A stretch of 64,000 bases of DNA from Chryseobacterium sp. c4a. Its GTDB lineage: Bacteria; Bacteroidota; Bacteroidia; Flavobacteriales; Weeksellaceae. Both the position numbers and the translations under genes were made by a program. The stretch lies in NCBI RefSeq assembly GCF_009900745.1, contig NZ_WXVU01000018.1, positions 60,531 through 124,530 on the forward strand, given 5' to 3'. Numbering within the stretch: the first letter of the stretch is position 1; each line of letters opens with the position of its first letter. The notes below the pieces were generated by a model. That model saw only the letters and a program-made list of their open reading frames with translations, had not been told where the DNA came from and made no database searches. This document shows, piece by piece, positions 23,236-31,932 of this stretch.

Positions 23236-24057
23236 TTATTTTCTTTTAGATACGATGTAACGGTTAGACACTTTGTTTTTCTTTCTAGTTTTGTAACCTT
23301 TAGCTGGTTTACCGTTTCTAGATCTTGGGTGACCTCCTGAAGAACGTCCTTCACCACCTCCCATTGGGTGATCAACCGGGTTCATTACAACCGCTCTTGT
23401 TCTTGGTCTTCTACCTAACCATCTGCTTCTACCAGCCTTACCTGATACAGTTAATTGGTGGTCTGAGTTGGAAACTGATCCAATCATTGCATAACATTCA
23501 GTAAGGATCATTCTTGATTCTCCTGAAGGCAATTTGATGATTGCATATTTTCCGTCTCTTGAAGTTAATTGAGCTGAAGAACCAGCACTTCTTGCTAAAA
23601 TTGCACCTTGACCAGGCTTCATTTCAACACAAGAAATAACAGTACCTAAAGGAATGTTTTTCAACTTCATTGCGTTACCTACATTTGGTTCTACGCTTTC
23701 ACCAGAAATTACTTTCTGATCAACTTTGATACCGTTTGGAGCGATGATATATCTCTTCTCTCCGTCAGCATACTCAAGTAATGCGATAAATGCAGTTCTG
23801 TTTGGATCGTATTCTACAGATTTTACAGTTGCTTCAACGTTTGCTTTGTTTCTTTTGAAGTCAATAATTCTGTATTTCTTTTTGTGTCCACCTCCGGTGT
23901 AACGCATGGTCATTTTACCTGTTTGGTTACGTCCACCTGACTTTTTAATACCAACTGTTAGAGATTTCTCTGGTTTGTTGGTAGTAATTTCCTCAAAATT
24001 GTTTACAATTCTGAATCTCTGTCCCGGGGTGATAGGTTTTAATTTTCTAACAGACAT
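23236..24057 (-). CDS. rplB: Ribosomal protein L2
   Basis: uL2, 273 aa, needed for peptidyl transfer and subunit joining. MSVRKLKPITPGQRFRIVNN, MTMRYTGGGHKKKYRIIDFK, and the conserved C-terminal NPVDHPMGGGEGRSSGGHPR with the functionally key His. Confidence 0.98.
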   Translation of the reverse strand: MSVRKLKPITPGQRFRIVNNFEEITTNKPEKSLTVGIKKSGGRNQTGKMTMRYTGGGHKKKYRIIDFKRNKANVEATVKSVEYDPNRTAFIALLEYADGEKRYIIAPNGIKVDQKVISGESVEPNVGNAMKLKNIPLGTVISCVEMKPGQGAILARSAGSSAQLTSRDGKYAIIKLPSGESRMILTECYAMIGSVSNSDHQLTVSGKAGRSRWLGRRPRTRAVVMNPVDHPMGGGEGRSSGGHPRSRNGKPAKGYKTRKKNKVSNRYIVSKRK

Positions 24058-24079
24058 TACTATTATTTATAATTAATAA

Positions 24080-24370
24080 TTAATTTACAGCAAAAATATC
24101 GATAACCTCACCTTCAGCAAGTTTGATTACCGCTTTTTTCAATTTATTTGTCTTTCCTACTTGAAGACCTTTTTTAGTGTATTTTGAAGAAACCTTCGGA
24201 GCATAAATCATTGTGTTAACGTCTGCTACTTTTACACCGTAAGCTGCTTCAACAGCCTTTTTGATCTCGATCTTATTCGCCTTAGGGTTAACTAAGAAAG
24301 AATAAGTACCTCTTAAATCTGTAAGGTAGTTAGCCTTTTCTGAAATAACTGGTTTAATAATAACTGACAT
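24080..24370 (-). CDS. rplW: Ribosomal protein L23
   Basis: uL23, 96 aa, at the tunnel exit where trigger factor and SRP dock. MSVIIKPVISEKANYLTDLR, NKIEIKKAVEAAYGVKVADV and the short C-terminus KLAEGEVIDIFAVN. Confidence 0.97.
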   Translation of the reverse strand: MSVIIKPVISEKANYLTDLRGTYSFLVNPKANKIEIKKAVEAAYGVKVADVNTMIYAPKVSSKYTKKGLQVGKTNKLKKAVIKLAEGEVIDIFAVN

Positions 24371-24373
24371 GAC

Positions 24374-25003
24374 TTATTTCTTTAAATTTTCCTGGAATTT
24401 TTCAACTGCACCTTCGAAGAAAATGATCTCACCAGCGTTTACTAAGTCGTAAGAACTGATCTCGTTGAAGTTCATTACTTTAGTTTTAGGTAAGTTTCTT
24501 GAAGATAAATACACATTCTTGTTAGCTTCAGGAAGAACGAATAAAGATTTTTTACCGTTAAGTTCCAATGCATTTAATACATTGATGAAATCTTTAGTCT
24601 TAGGAGCAGCAAAGCTCACATCTTCTAAAACTTTAATGCTGTTGTCTCTCATTTTCTGAGATAAAACAGATTTCTTAGCTAATCTCTTAAGAGCTTTGTT
24701 CAATTTGAATCTGTAGTCTCTTGGTTTTGGTCCAAATACTCTACCTCCACCTCTGAAAGTTGGAGATTTAATATCACCATATCTAGCAGATCCAGATCCT
24801 TTTTGCTTCTTAAGCTTTTTAGTAGAAGCAGTAATTTCGCTTCTTTCTTTTGCTTTATGAGTCCCTTGTCTTTGTGCAGCAAGGTACTGTTTAACTTCTA
24901 AGTAAACCGCGTGCTGATTTGGCTCAATTCCGAATACTGTTTCGTCTAGAGTTACTTTTCTTCCGGTCTCTTTTCCTGATGTATTTAATACTACTAGTTC
25001 CAT
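24374..25003 (-). CDS. rplD: Ribosomal protein L4
   Basis: uL4, 209 aa. MELVVLNTSGKETGRKVTLD, KERSEITASTKKLKKQKGSG, GDIKSPTFRGGGRVFGPKPR and RDYRFKLNKALKRLAKKSVL. Its start overlaps the end of rplC by 10 nt, so the two are probably translationally coupled. Confidence 0.98.
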   Translation of the reverse strand: MELVVLNTSGKETGRKVTLDETVFGIEPNQHAVYLEVKQYLAAQRQGTHKAKERSEITASTKKLKKQKGSGSARYGDIKSPTFRGGGRVFGPKPRDYRFKLNKALKRLAKKSVLSQKMRDNSIKVLEDVSFAAPKTKDFINVLNALELNGKKSLFVLPEANKNVYLSSRNLPKTKVMNFNEISSYDLVNAGEIIFFEGAVEKFQENLKK

Positions 25004-25617
25004 TTTCTGATAATTACATAAGAATTTTTAGCTCCCGGAACAGCACCTTTTACTACTAAAAGATTTTGTTCTTGATCAACTTTTAACACTTGAAGGTTTT
25101 GAACAGTTACCTGCTTACCTCCCATTCTTCCAGCCATTCTCATCCCTTTGAATACTCTTGAAGGGTCAGATCCAGCACCGATAGAACCTGGAGCTCTAAG
25201 TCTGTTGTGCTGACCATGAGTTGCCTGCATTACACCTCCAAATCCGTGTCTTTTAACAACACCTTGGAAACCTTTACCTTTTGAAGTTCCTGTTACATCT
25301 ACATACTCACCTTCGATGAATAGATCAACATTTACTACCTCTCCTACTTTTGCTTCAGTGAATCCATCATGGAATTCTACTAATTTAGCTTTAGGAGCAG
25401 AACCAGCCTTTTTAAAATGACCAGCTAACGCTTTACCAACGTTCTTCTCACTCTTGTCATCGAAACCTAATTGAACAGCTGAATAACCGTCAACTTCTAA
25501 GGTTCTGACCTGTAAAATCGAGCATGGACCAGCTTGAATAACTGTACAAGGAATGTTTTTTCCTTCTTCGTTAAACAAAGACGTCATACCGATTTTTTTA
25601 CCAATAATACCTGACAT
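24994..25617 (-). CDS. rplC: Ribosomal protein L3
   Basis: uL3, 207 aa, first gene of this operon copy. MSGIIGKKIGMTSLFNEEGK, VDVTGTSKGKGFQGVVKRHG, HGQHNRLRAPGSIGAGSDPS and GMRMAGRMGGKQVTVQNLQV. The gene rpsJ, which normally precedes it, is at 40475-40780 instead. Confidence 0.98.
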   Translation of the reverse strand: MSGIIGKKIGMTSLFNEEGKNIPCTVIQAGPCSILQVRTLEVDGYSAVQLGFDDKSEKNVGKALAGHFKKAGSAPKAKLVEFHDGFTEAKVGEVVNVDLFIEGEYVDVTGTSKGKGFQGVVKRHGFGGVMQATHGQHNRLRAPGSIGAGSDPSRVFKGMRMAGRMGGKQVTVQNLQVLKVDQEQNLLVVKGAVPGAKNSYVIIRKWN

Positions 25618-25723
25618 TGTTTATATTATAATAAAATTTATCCTTTATTTTTTTCCATTTTTCGGAAGTCTGAAGTGATTTCTACTTTTGATATAGGCAC
25701 ACTACGCTCCTAAAATGAGTGTG

Positions 25724-25754
25724 CAAATTTATGAATAATTTTGTAACCGACAAA
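25724..25754 (-). promoter_or_regulatory. Promoter of the S10-spc-alpha operon
   Basis: On the minus strand TTTG (25751-25754), 19 nt, TAAATTTG (25724-25731): both boxes match the Bacteroidota consensus exactly. It is about 107 nt upstream of the rplC start, leaving a leader of roughly 100 nt. Confidence 0.75.
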
Positions 25755-26040
25755 TATTTTGAGTAAAATATTTTGATTTTTAATCATTTAGATCATTTTC
25801 AGAAAAATCAACCGGTTTACAAAAATGAATCTGTCATAAAAAAAACACATTTCCCTCTCATTGCTCATCCTCACCATTCAAGGCCAACAGCTAGAAACAA
25901 AAAAAATGCCATAACTAAAGGATAATGAAACATTTCACAATTCCAGTATAAAATTTTACTCCTCTATTTTTAAACGGAGATAAAAAACATTCTATCTCTC
26001 CTTCGCAGGAAAATTAAACAATGTAATTAGAGCCAGACAT

Positions 26041-26077
26041 AAAAAAAACAAAAGCCTCATGATCACTCATGGGCTTT
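26041..26077 (-). terminator. Terminator of glpR
   Basis: Stem AAAGCC/GGCTTT with inner CATGA/TCATG (one bulged T) and loop TCAC (26051-26077), followed on the minus strand by TGTTTTTTTT. Forty-five nt after the glpR stop. Confidence 0.85.
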
Positions 26078-26121
26078 ATATTGTAAGCTATTATTATATG
26101 GTTTTAAAGAATTAGCACGAT

Positions 26122-26883
26122 TTATTTCATCACATTAACCCCAATTTCCTCTAGCCGGATCTGATCTTCGACAGCAATTCCGTCATCTGTAATCAAATAA
26201 TCCACCTGGTCCAGTGAGGCAATTTTACCAAAACCTTTTTTATTTAATTTTGAAGAATCTGCCAAAACCACTGTTTTATCTGCACAATCAATCATTACCT
26301 GATTGAGATGAGCTTCTGCAGCATTGGAAGTACTGATCCCAAATTCAAGATCAATTCCATCTACACCCAGAAAAAGTTTATTACAAGAGAATTGTTTAAG
26401 GATTCCTTCTGAAATAGATCCTACAATTGATGTGGAACTCTTTCTCACTTCACCTCCCAATTGAATGACATTTATATTAGGATTATTACAAAGTTCAATT
26501 GCTACTCTTAATGAAGAAGTCAAAACGGTAAGTGGCCCGAAGTTCATCAACATTCTTGCAAGATAATGCATCGTGGTTCCAGATGCTAATATAATACAAT
26601 CATTTTCCTGAATCAACGGAAGTGCAGCTCTCGCAATAGCCTGCTTTGCTTCTACATTAATATTTTCCTTTTCCCCTACATTTTTTTCATAAGCATATCT
26701 TACCTGCTTACTTGCTCCTCCGTGATTTCTAAAAAGAAGCCCTAAACTTTCGAGATAATTCAAATCCTTTCGAATCGTAACTGAAGAAACATTTAATTTT
26801 TCACACAGATCCTGAACCAGAACATGTCCTTTTTCATCGAGTTCTTTTAATATTTCATCCTGTCTTGGAATTAGCTTTTCCAT
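26122..26883 (-). CDS. glpR: DeoR-family repressor, GlpR-like
   Basis: DNA-binding repressor, 253 aa from MEKLIPRQDEILKELDEKG (ATG 26883). N-terminal DeoR winged helix (LCEKLNVSSVTIRKDLNYLE, SLGLLFRNHGGA), then a sugar-phosphate-isomerase-like effector domain with IILASGTTMHYLARML, LTSSLRVAIEL, VIQLGGEVRKSSTSIVGSI and FLGVDGIDLEFGISTSN. Divergent from glpD, so it probably senses glycerol-3-phosphate and represses the glp operon; the name rests on context. A longer start at 26922 is rejected because a TAATTTTG -7 box lies at 26898-26905, giving a leader of only about 8 nt. Confidence 0.9.
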   Translation of the reverse strand: MEKLIPRQDEILKELDEKGHVLVQDLCEKLNVSSVTIRKDLNYLESLGLLFRNHGGASKQVRYAYEKNVGEKENINVEAKQAIARAALPLIQENDCIILASGTTMHYLARMLMNFGPLTVLTSSLRVAIELCNNPNINVIQLGGEVRKSSTSIVGSISEGILKQFSCNKLFLGVDGIDLEFGISTSNAAEAHLNQVMIDCADKTVVLADSSKLNKKGFGKIASLDQVDYLITDDGIAVEDQIRLEEIGVNVMK

Positions 26884-26886
26884 TTT

Positions 26887-26905
26887 ATTCGTTTGCTCAA
26901 AATTA
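26887..26905 (-). promoter_or_regulatory. glpR promoter -7 box with one operator half-site
   Basis: TAATTTTG (26898-26905, minus) is an exact -7 match. Three nt downstream lies AAACGAAT (26887-26894), close to the AACGAAAC sites at glpD, suggesting autoregulation. No clear -33 TTTG. Confidence 0.45.
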
Positions 26906-26944
26906 CTGTTTTTTTTTAACATTTAAAATTTCATTTATTTTCTT

Positions 26945-26973
26945 TTTGCTTTCATTTTTAATTTATATATTTG
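26945..26973 (+). promoter_or_regulatory. glpD promoter
   Basis: TTTG (26945-26948), 17 nt, TATATTTG (26966-26973). The -7 box is exact; spacing is slightly short. The ATG is 25 nt further on. Confidence 0.6.
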
Positions 26974-26975
26974 AA

Positions 26976-27010
26976 AACGAAACATAAACGAAACATTTAT
27001 GAAACGAAAC
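26976..27010 (+). promoter_or_regulatory. Direct-repeat operator AACGAAAC, probable GlpR site
   Basis: Exact AACGAAAC at 26976-26983, 26987-26994 (11 bp apart, one helical turn) and 27003-27010 (inside the first glpD codons). The first copy starts 2 nt after the -7 box, over the expected transcription start. Tandem CGAAA-type repeats are known for several DeoR-family repressors; assignment to GlpR is inferred from position. Confidence 0.6.
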
Positions 27011-28597
27011 GAAGAACTCAGTAAATTAACCAATGTAAAAGAATGGGACTTTATTGTCATAGGAGGAGGAGCCAGTGGTTTAGGTTCAGCATTAGACGCA
27101 GTAAGCAGAGGATTCAAAACTTTATTGCTTGAATCTCACGATTTTGCGAAAGCAACTTCCAGCAGAAGTACCAAACTGGTACATGGTGGAGTAAGATATT
27201 TAGCACAGGGAGATGTAGGTTTAGTGAAAGAAGCACTGAAGGAAAGAGGTCTATTGGCCAAAAATGCAGCTCATATTGTAAAAAATCAATCTTTCATTAT
27301 TCCTAATTATACCTGGTGGGGCGGAATCTATTATAAAATAGGATTATCCGTTTATGATTTCCTTGCCGGAAAATTAAGTTTGGGGAAAACGAAATATATC
27401 AGCAAATCAAAAACCATTGAAAAGCTGCCTACTATTGAACAAAATCATTTAGCAAGTGGTGTTGTTTACCAGGATGGCCAGTTTGATGATGCAAGACTTG
27501 CGGTCAACTTAACTCAAACTATCATTGAAAAAGGAGGAAGTGCTGTCAATTACGTAAAAGTTGTTAATCTTCTGAAAGATGACAAGGACAAAGTAATTGG
27601 CGTGGTTGCTGAAGATCAAATTTCTAAACAGCAATATCAAATTCACGCTAAAGTGGTCATCAATGCAACAGGTGTTTTCACGAATGATATCCTTAATATG
27701 AATAATCCTAAACATGGTAAACTGGTGGTACCAAGTCAGGGAATTCACCTTGTACTGGATAAATCATTCCTGAAAAGTGATGATGCGATCATGATTCCCA
27801 AAACGTCAGATGGAAGAGTTTTATTTGTAGTGCCTTGGCACGACAGAGCTCTAGTAGGAACTACAGATACTCTTTTGGAAAGTGAGAGCTTTGAACCTCG
27901 TGCTTTGGAGGAAGAAATCAGTTTTGTTCTAAACACGGCAAGACAATATCTATCTAAAAAGCCAACCCGTGAAGATGTAAAATCTGTTTTTGCCGGACTT
28001 CGTCCTCTTGCAGCTCCAAAGGATGGAAGCAAAAGCACAAAAGAAGTTTCCCGAAGCCACAAGGTTATTGCATCTGATACAGGATTAATATCCATTATTG
28101 GCGGAAAATGGACTACTTACCGTAAAATGGCTGAAGATACTATTGATAAAGCAATGGAGGTTCACAAATTAGGCAATACCACTTCCAAAACAGAAAATAT
28201 GTCTATTCATGGAAATGTAAAACCAGAGCAGGTAGACAGAACCAATCATTTATATGTATACGGATCTGATATTCCTGCTATCAAAGCTTTACAGGAAAGC
28301 AATCCGCGTTTTTCACAAAAAATACATCCTGACCATCCGTTTACTGTAGCAGAAGTTGTGTGGGCAGCAAGAAATGAAATGGCCGAAACCATTGAAGATG
28401 TTTTGGCAAGAAGAGCCCGACTTTTATTCTTAGATGCTAGAGCTGCTATAGACAGTGCTCACCATGTAGCCAGAATCATTGCTGAAGAAAAAGGATATTC
28501 TGAAGAATGGGCTCAGCAACAGGAAAACGAATTCATCGAATTAGCCAAAGGATATTTATTAACTCCTTATTCACCTAAAGTTATCAACCTTAATTAA
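26999..28597 (+). CDS. glpD: Glycerol-3-phosphate dehydrogenase (FAD, respiratory)
   Basis: Oxidises glycerol-3-phosphate to dihydroxyacetone phosphate and feeds electrons to quinone, at the inner membrane face. 532 aa with the N-terminal FAD fold (DFIVIGGGASGLGSALDAVS, residues 18-37), HDFAKATSSRSTKLVHGGVRYL-type substrate loop (in part KATSSRSTKLVHGG), DGRVLFVVPWHDRALVGTTD, SVFAGLRPLAAP and GGKWTTYRKMAEDTID. First gene of glpD-glpK-glpF-OMP. The third operator copy falls in its first codons. Confidence 0.97.
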   Translation: MKRNEELSKLTNVKEWDFIVIGGGASGLGSALDAVSRGFKTLLLESHDFAKATSSRSTKLVHGGVRYLAQGDVGLVKEALKERGLLAKNAAHIVKNQSFIIPNYTWWGGIYYKIGLSVYDFLAGKLSLGKTKYISKSKTIEKLPTIEQNHLASGVVYQDGQFDDARLAVNLTQTIIEKGGSAVNYVKVVNLLKDDKDKVIGVVAEDQISKQQYQIHAKVVINATGVFTNDILNMNNPKHGKLVVPSQGIHLVLDKSFLKSDDAIMIPKTSDGRVLFVVPWHDRALVGTTDTLLESESFEPRALEEEISFVLNTARQYLSKKPTREDVKSVFAGLRPLAAPKDGSKSTKEVSRSHKVIASDTGLISIIGGKWTTYRKMAEDTIDKAMEVHKLGNTTSKTENMSIHGNVKPEQVDRTNHLYVYGSDIPAIKALQESNPRFSQKIHPDHPFTVAEVVWAARNEMAETIEDVLARRARLLFLDARAAIDSAHHVARIIAEEKGYSEEWAQQQENEFIELAKGYLLTPYSPKVINLN

Positions 28598-28604
28598 TCA
28601 CCAT

Positions 28605-30101
28605 ATGAATGAAAAGTTAATCCTCGCTTTGGATCAGGGAACTACTTCCTCCAGAGCGATTCTATTCAACCATAGCGGAGAGATCAAATATCTATCTCAA
28701 AAAGATTTCAGACAAATATTCCCGACTCCAGGTTGGGTAGAACATGATCCGAACGAAATTTGGTCATCACAGATCTCCGTTGCTGCAGAAATTATTGCCA
28801 AAGCTGGTATTTCCGGATTGGAAGTAGCCGCGATTGGAATTACCAACCAACGTGAAACCACTATAGTTTGGGATAAGGAATCAGGGGAACCTATTTATAA
28901 TGCTATTGTATGGCAAGATAGGAGAACGTCCAAATACTGTGATGAACTGAAAGAACAAGGACATGCAGAAACCATCAGAGAAAAAACAGGCCTTGTACTG
29001 GATGCTTACTTTTCTGCTACCAAATTAAAATGGATCCTTGACAATGTAGAGGGAGCAAGAGAGAAAGCAGAAGCAGGAAAATTATGTTTCGGAACTGTGG
29101 ATACCTGGCTAGTATGGAAATTAACCCGTGGAAAAATGTTTATCACCGATGTTTCGAATGCCAGCAGAACAATGCTTCTGAATATTCATACGTTGGAATG
29201 GGACAATGATTTATTAGCACTCTTCAACATCCCGAAAGCTATTCTTCCTGAAGTAAAACAAAGCAGTGAAGTATACGGTGAAACTGCTACTACTCTATTC
29301 TCTACCAAAATTCCAATTGCTGGAATTGCCGGAGATCAACAGGCGGCTTTATTCGGACAGATGTGTACTTCTCCGGGAATGGTAAAAAACACTTACGGAA
29401 CAGGATGTTTCTTATTAATGAATACAGGGAAAGAAGCTGTTTCTTCAAAGAACAATCTTTTAACAACGGTTGCCTGGAAAATCAATGGAGAGGTTAACTA
29501 CGCATTGGAAGGAAGTGTATTCGTAGGTGGCGCGGCCATTCAATGGTTGAGAGACGGCCTTAAACTTATTCATTCTTCTGATGAAGTGAATGATCTGGCA
29601 GCATCTGTTGAAGATAATGGTGGTGTTTATTTCGTTCCTGCTCTTACAGGTCTAGGGGCTCCTCATTGGGATCAGTATGCTCGTGGAACTATTGTAGGAA
29701 TTACCCGCGGTACTACAGATGCCCATATTGCAAGAGCCACATTGGAAGGAATTGCTTTCCAGGTATATGATATTGTAAAATCTATGGAAGCAGATTCAGG
29801 AAGAGCAAGCCTTGAATTAAGAGTAGATGGCGGAGCATCAGCAAGCAACCTACTCATGCAGATCCAATCTGATCTTTTCGGATTCAAAATTACAAGACCA
29901 AAAACATTGGAAACAACAGCTCTAGGTGCAGCTTATTTAGCAGGACTTGCTGTAGGATACTGGAAAAACATTGATGAGATCCAGGAACAATGGATTGTAG
30001 ATAAAGATTTCCACCCTCAATTGGAAAAGGAAAAAGTAGACGCTATGGTTCATTCATGGAACAAAGCTGTTTCTCGTGCTCAATGCTGGATTGAAGATTA
30101 A
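28605..30101 (+). CDS. glpK: Glycerol kinase
   Basis: ATP-dependent phosphorylation of glycerol, trapping it in the cell. 498 aa, FGGY family: LALDQGTTSSRAILFNHSGE (6-25), WQDRRTSKYCDEL, DTWLVWKLTRGKMFITDVSN, GIAGDQQAALFGQMCTSPGM, GLGAPHWDQYARGTIVGITR and LRVDGGASASNLLMQIQSDL. Starts 7 nt after glpD, so co-transcribed. Confidence 0.98.
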   Translation: MNEKLILALDQGTTSSRAILFNHSGEIKYLSQKDFRQIFPTPGWVEHDPNEIWSSQISVAAEIIAKAGISGLEVAAIGITNQRETTIVWDKESGEPIYNAIVWQDRRTSKYCDELKEQGHAETIREKTGLVLDAYFSATKLKWILDNVEGAREKAEAGKLCFGTVDTWLVWKLTRGKMFITDVSNASRTMLLNIHTLEWDNDLLALFNIPKAILPEVKQSSEVYGETATTLFSTKIPIAGIAGDQQAALFGQMCTSPGMVKNTYGTGCFLLMNTGKEAVSSKNNLLTTVAWKINGEVNYALEGSVFVGGAAIQWLRDGLKLIHSSDEVNDLAASVEDNGGVYFVPALTGLGAPHWDQYARGTIVGITRGTTDAHIARATLEGIAFQVYDIVKSMEADSGRASLELRVDGGASASNLLMQIQSDLFGFKITRPKTLETTALGAAYLAGLAVGYWKNIDEIQEQWIVDKDFHPQLEKEKVDAMVHSWNKAVSRAQCWIED

Positions 30102-30125
30102 TTCACTGACCTTAAAAATACACAT

Positions 30126-30857
30126 ATGACTCCATTTATCGCAGAAGTGATCGGGACGATGCTTCTAATTTTGTTAGGCAACGGCGTTGTAGCCAATGTT
30201 GTCTTGAAGGATACCAAAGGAAATAATTCCGGATGGATTGTGATTACCACTGCCTGGGCATTAGCCGTTTTTGTAGGGGTAACTGTTGCAGGCCCTGTAA
30301 GTGGAGCCCACTTAAATCCAGCGGTTACCATTGGATTGGCTGCTGCAGGAAAATTTGCTTGGGATCTCGTTCCGTCTTATATCGCGGCTCAGATGATTGG
30401 AGGAATGTTGGGAGCCTTTTTGGTTTGGCTGTTTCATAAGGATCATTTTGCCATTACAGAAGATGAAGGGGCAAAACTGGCTTGTTTCAGTACCGGCCCT
30501 GCGATCAGAAAAGTTTCCTCTAACCTTATCAGTGAAATTATCGGAACATTTGTTTTGGTATTCGTTATTTTTTACATTTCGGGTGCGAGTATTAATGTAC
30601 AGGCGGATCCTAATGCAAAAGTAGGATTAGGTTCCGTAGGGGCTATTCCTGTGACATTTCTTGTGTGGGTAATTGGGCTTTCTTTAGGAGGTACTACCGG
30701 CTATGCCATCAATCCGGCCAGAGATCTTGCGCCAAGAATTATGCATGCTATTCTTCCGATAAAAGGAAGCAGTGATTGGGGATATGCCTGGATTCCTGTT
30801 ATAGGGCCAATTATCGGAGCAGTTATTGCGGCATTATTATTCATGGTTTTAAAATAA
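30126..30857 (+). CDS. glpF: Glycerol facilitator (aquaglyceroporin)
   Basis: MIP-family channel for glycerol in the inner membrane, 243 aa, six membrane helices. Both half-helix motifs are present: GAHLNPAVTIG (about 61-71) and YAINPARDLAPR (about 198-209). The Asp after the second NPAR (NPARDLAPR) is the residue typical of glycerol-conducting members. Starts 24 nt after glpK. Confidence 0.97.
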   Translation: MTPFIAEVIGTMLLILLGNGVVANVVLKDTKGNNSGWIVITTAWALAVFVGVTVAGPVSGAHLNPAVTIGLAAAGKFAWDLVPSYIAAQMIGGMLGAFLVWLFHKDHFAITEDEGAKLACFSTGPAIRKVSSNLISEIIGTFVLVFVIFYISGASINVQADPNAKVGLGSVGAIPVTFLVWVIGLSLGGTTGYAINPARDLAPRIMHAILPIKGSSDWGYAWIPVIGPIIGAVIAALLFMVLK

Positions 30858-30868
30858 AAACTAACACA

Positions 30869-31684
30869 ATGCGAATCATGAAAATACTAAAAGGAATCTT
30901 CCTACTTACTTTAGCCACAGGAAGGTTATTTTCACAGGAAAGCAGTGAGTCCAAAGAATCTAAAGAAGGAAGACTGGATTTTACTGCCAATATTCAAAAC
31001 AACCATTTATGGAGAGGGCTAATCATTACTGATAAACCTGTTGTGATGGGAAATCTCTCTTATGCTTTGGACGCAGAAAAGAAATGGAAGGTTGGAATCT
31101 GGGGTGCTTCTGCCTTAGCAGATGATAAGGATAACACTCATTATAAAGAGATCAATTACTATGTTCAATATTCTAACGGACGTTTCTATATTGGATTATG
31201 GGATCTTTATAATTCAAGGAATATCAATACGGCTAATGCTGCTGACGATATTTTCAGCTACTCCCAAAGAAGAACAGCTCACATCATTGATTTAAGAACC
31301 AATTATACCTTCGGGCCGTCATTCCCAATTAATATTGAAGCAGATATTATGCTTTATGGCGGGGCTAATGCCGGAGAAGTAATTCTGGAACCGGATGGAA
31401 GCTATAAAAAGAACAGATATTCTACCTATGTTCAGGCCAGCTACCCTGTCATTAGTGGACAGAAGGTAAATCTGGATGCTTTTGTAGGAGCAGGGTTTTC
31501 ATTGAATGGCAACACCTTTTTGTATGGGAATGGAAAAAACAATTTTGATATTGTTAACGTAGGAATAAAAGCAGGAAAAGTTCTTAAGATTACAGAACAT
31601 TACAGTTTACCTGTTTCTATGATGGCTATGTGGAATCCTTCTAATAAATATGCAAGAATTCAATTAGCAGCTACAGTTTTTTAA
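30869..31684 (+). CDS. Outer-membrane-protein-like product of the glp operon
   Basis: Exported 271-aa protein, read from ATG 30869 (MRIMKILKGIFLLTLATGRL), 11 nt after glpF; the longer frame would run through glpF. Signal peptide to FSQ, then alternating amphipathic strands (FTANIQNNHLWRGLIITDKP, KWKVGIWGASALADD, INYYVQYSNGRFYIGLWDLY, IIDLRTNYTFGPSFPINIEA) ending in aromatic F, typical of a beta-barrel porin-like protein. Position at the end of the glp operon suggests that it aids glycerol or glycerol-3-phosphate entry across the outer membrane; that role is inference. Confidence 0.85.
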   Translation: MRIMKILKGIFLLTLATGRLFSQESSESKESKEGRLDFTANIQNNHLWRGLIITDKPVVMGNLSYALDAEKKWKVGIWGASALADDKDNTHYKEINYYVQYSNGRFYIGLWDLYNSRNINTANAADDIFSYSQRRTAHIIDLRTNYTFGPSFPINIEADIMLYGGANAGEVILEPDGSYKKNRYSTYVQASYPVISGQKVNLDAFVGAGFSLNGNTFLYGNGKNNFDIVNVGIKAGKVLKITEHYSLPVSMMAMWNPSNKYARIQLAATVF

Positions 31685-31713
31685 TTCAAATTTTTAAACT
31701 AAATTATATAATA

Positions 31714-31745
31714 GCCACTCCTTTTGGAGTGGTTTTATTGTTTTT
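31714..31745 (+). terminator. Terminator of the glp operon
   Basis: Stem CCACTCC/GGAGTGG (31715-31721, 31726-31732), loop TTTT, followed by TTTTATTGTTTTT. Nearly the same hairpin recurs at 32364-32391. Confidence 0.85.
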
Positions 31746-31911
31746 GTGATGGAAGAAAAGACCATCCATCAAATCTTAGATTTGACATCTTTCCAGTGGA
31801 GGGGAATGATTATACGGATTATAGAGTTAGCTAAAAGAAGAGGAGAATACTAATTCCGGCAACCTATTTAATCACCGGGATTTTACGGTTTACTGATTTG
31901 ATAGATATTTT

Positions 31912-31919
31912 TAAATTTG
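31912..31919 (+). promoter_or_regulatory. -7 box before the 31933 gene
   Basis: TAAATTTG, exact -7 match, 13 nt before the ATG. No TTTG at the right distance. The 190 nt before it carry no gene seen. Confidence 0.4.
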
Positions 31920-31932
31920 AAGAAAAAATATT

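Larger units (their letters stand above)
25618..26121. other. Intergenic region between rplC and glpR (504 nt)
   Basis: No gene seen. The left part holds the ribosomal operon promoter (25724-25754) and about 100 nt of leader with a small inverted repeat GCACACT / AGTGTGC (25697-25703, 25718-25724). The right end holds the glpR terminator (26041-26077). The middle (25760-26040) is AT-rich with no ORF or repeat I can support. Confidence 0.6.

Noticed and set aside
12788..25003. Many plus-strand ORFs in the ribosomal region
   Set aside because: They mirror conserved ribosomal genes on the other strand, have no promoter and no protein-like composition.
25697..25724. GCACACT/AGTGTGC repeat as a leader riboswitch
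   Set aside because: Its 3' arm touches the -7 box, so the two arms would not both be in the RNA.
26884..26922. Upstream ATG start for glpR (13 extra codons)
   Set aside because: The extension lies upstream of a consensus -7 box and adds a non-conserved Asn/Lys-rich stretch.
30776..30868. Longer start of the outer-membrane-like protein overlapping glpF
   Set aside because: The extra residues have no signal-peptide character; ATG 30869 gives a clean signal sequence and an 11-nt gap.
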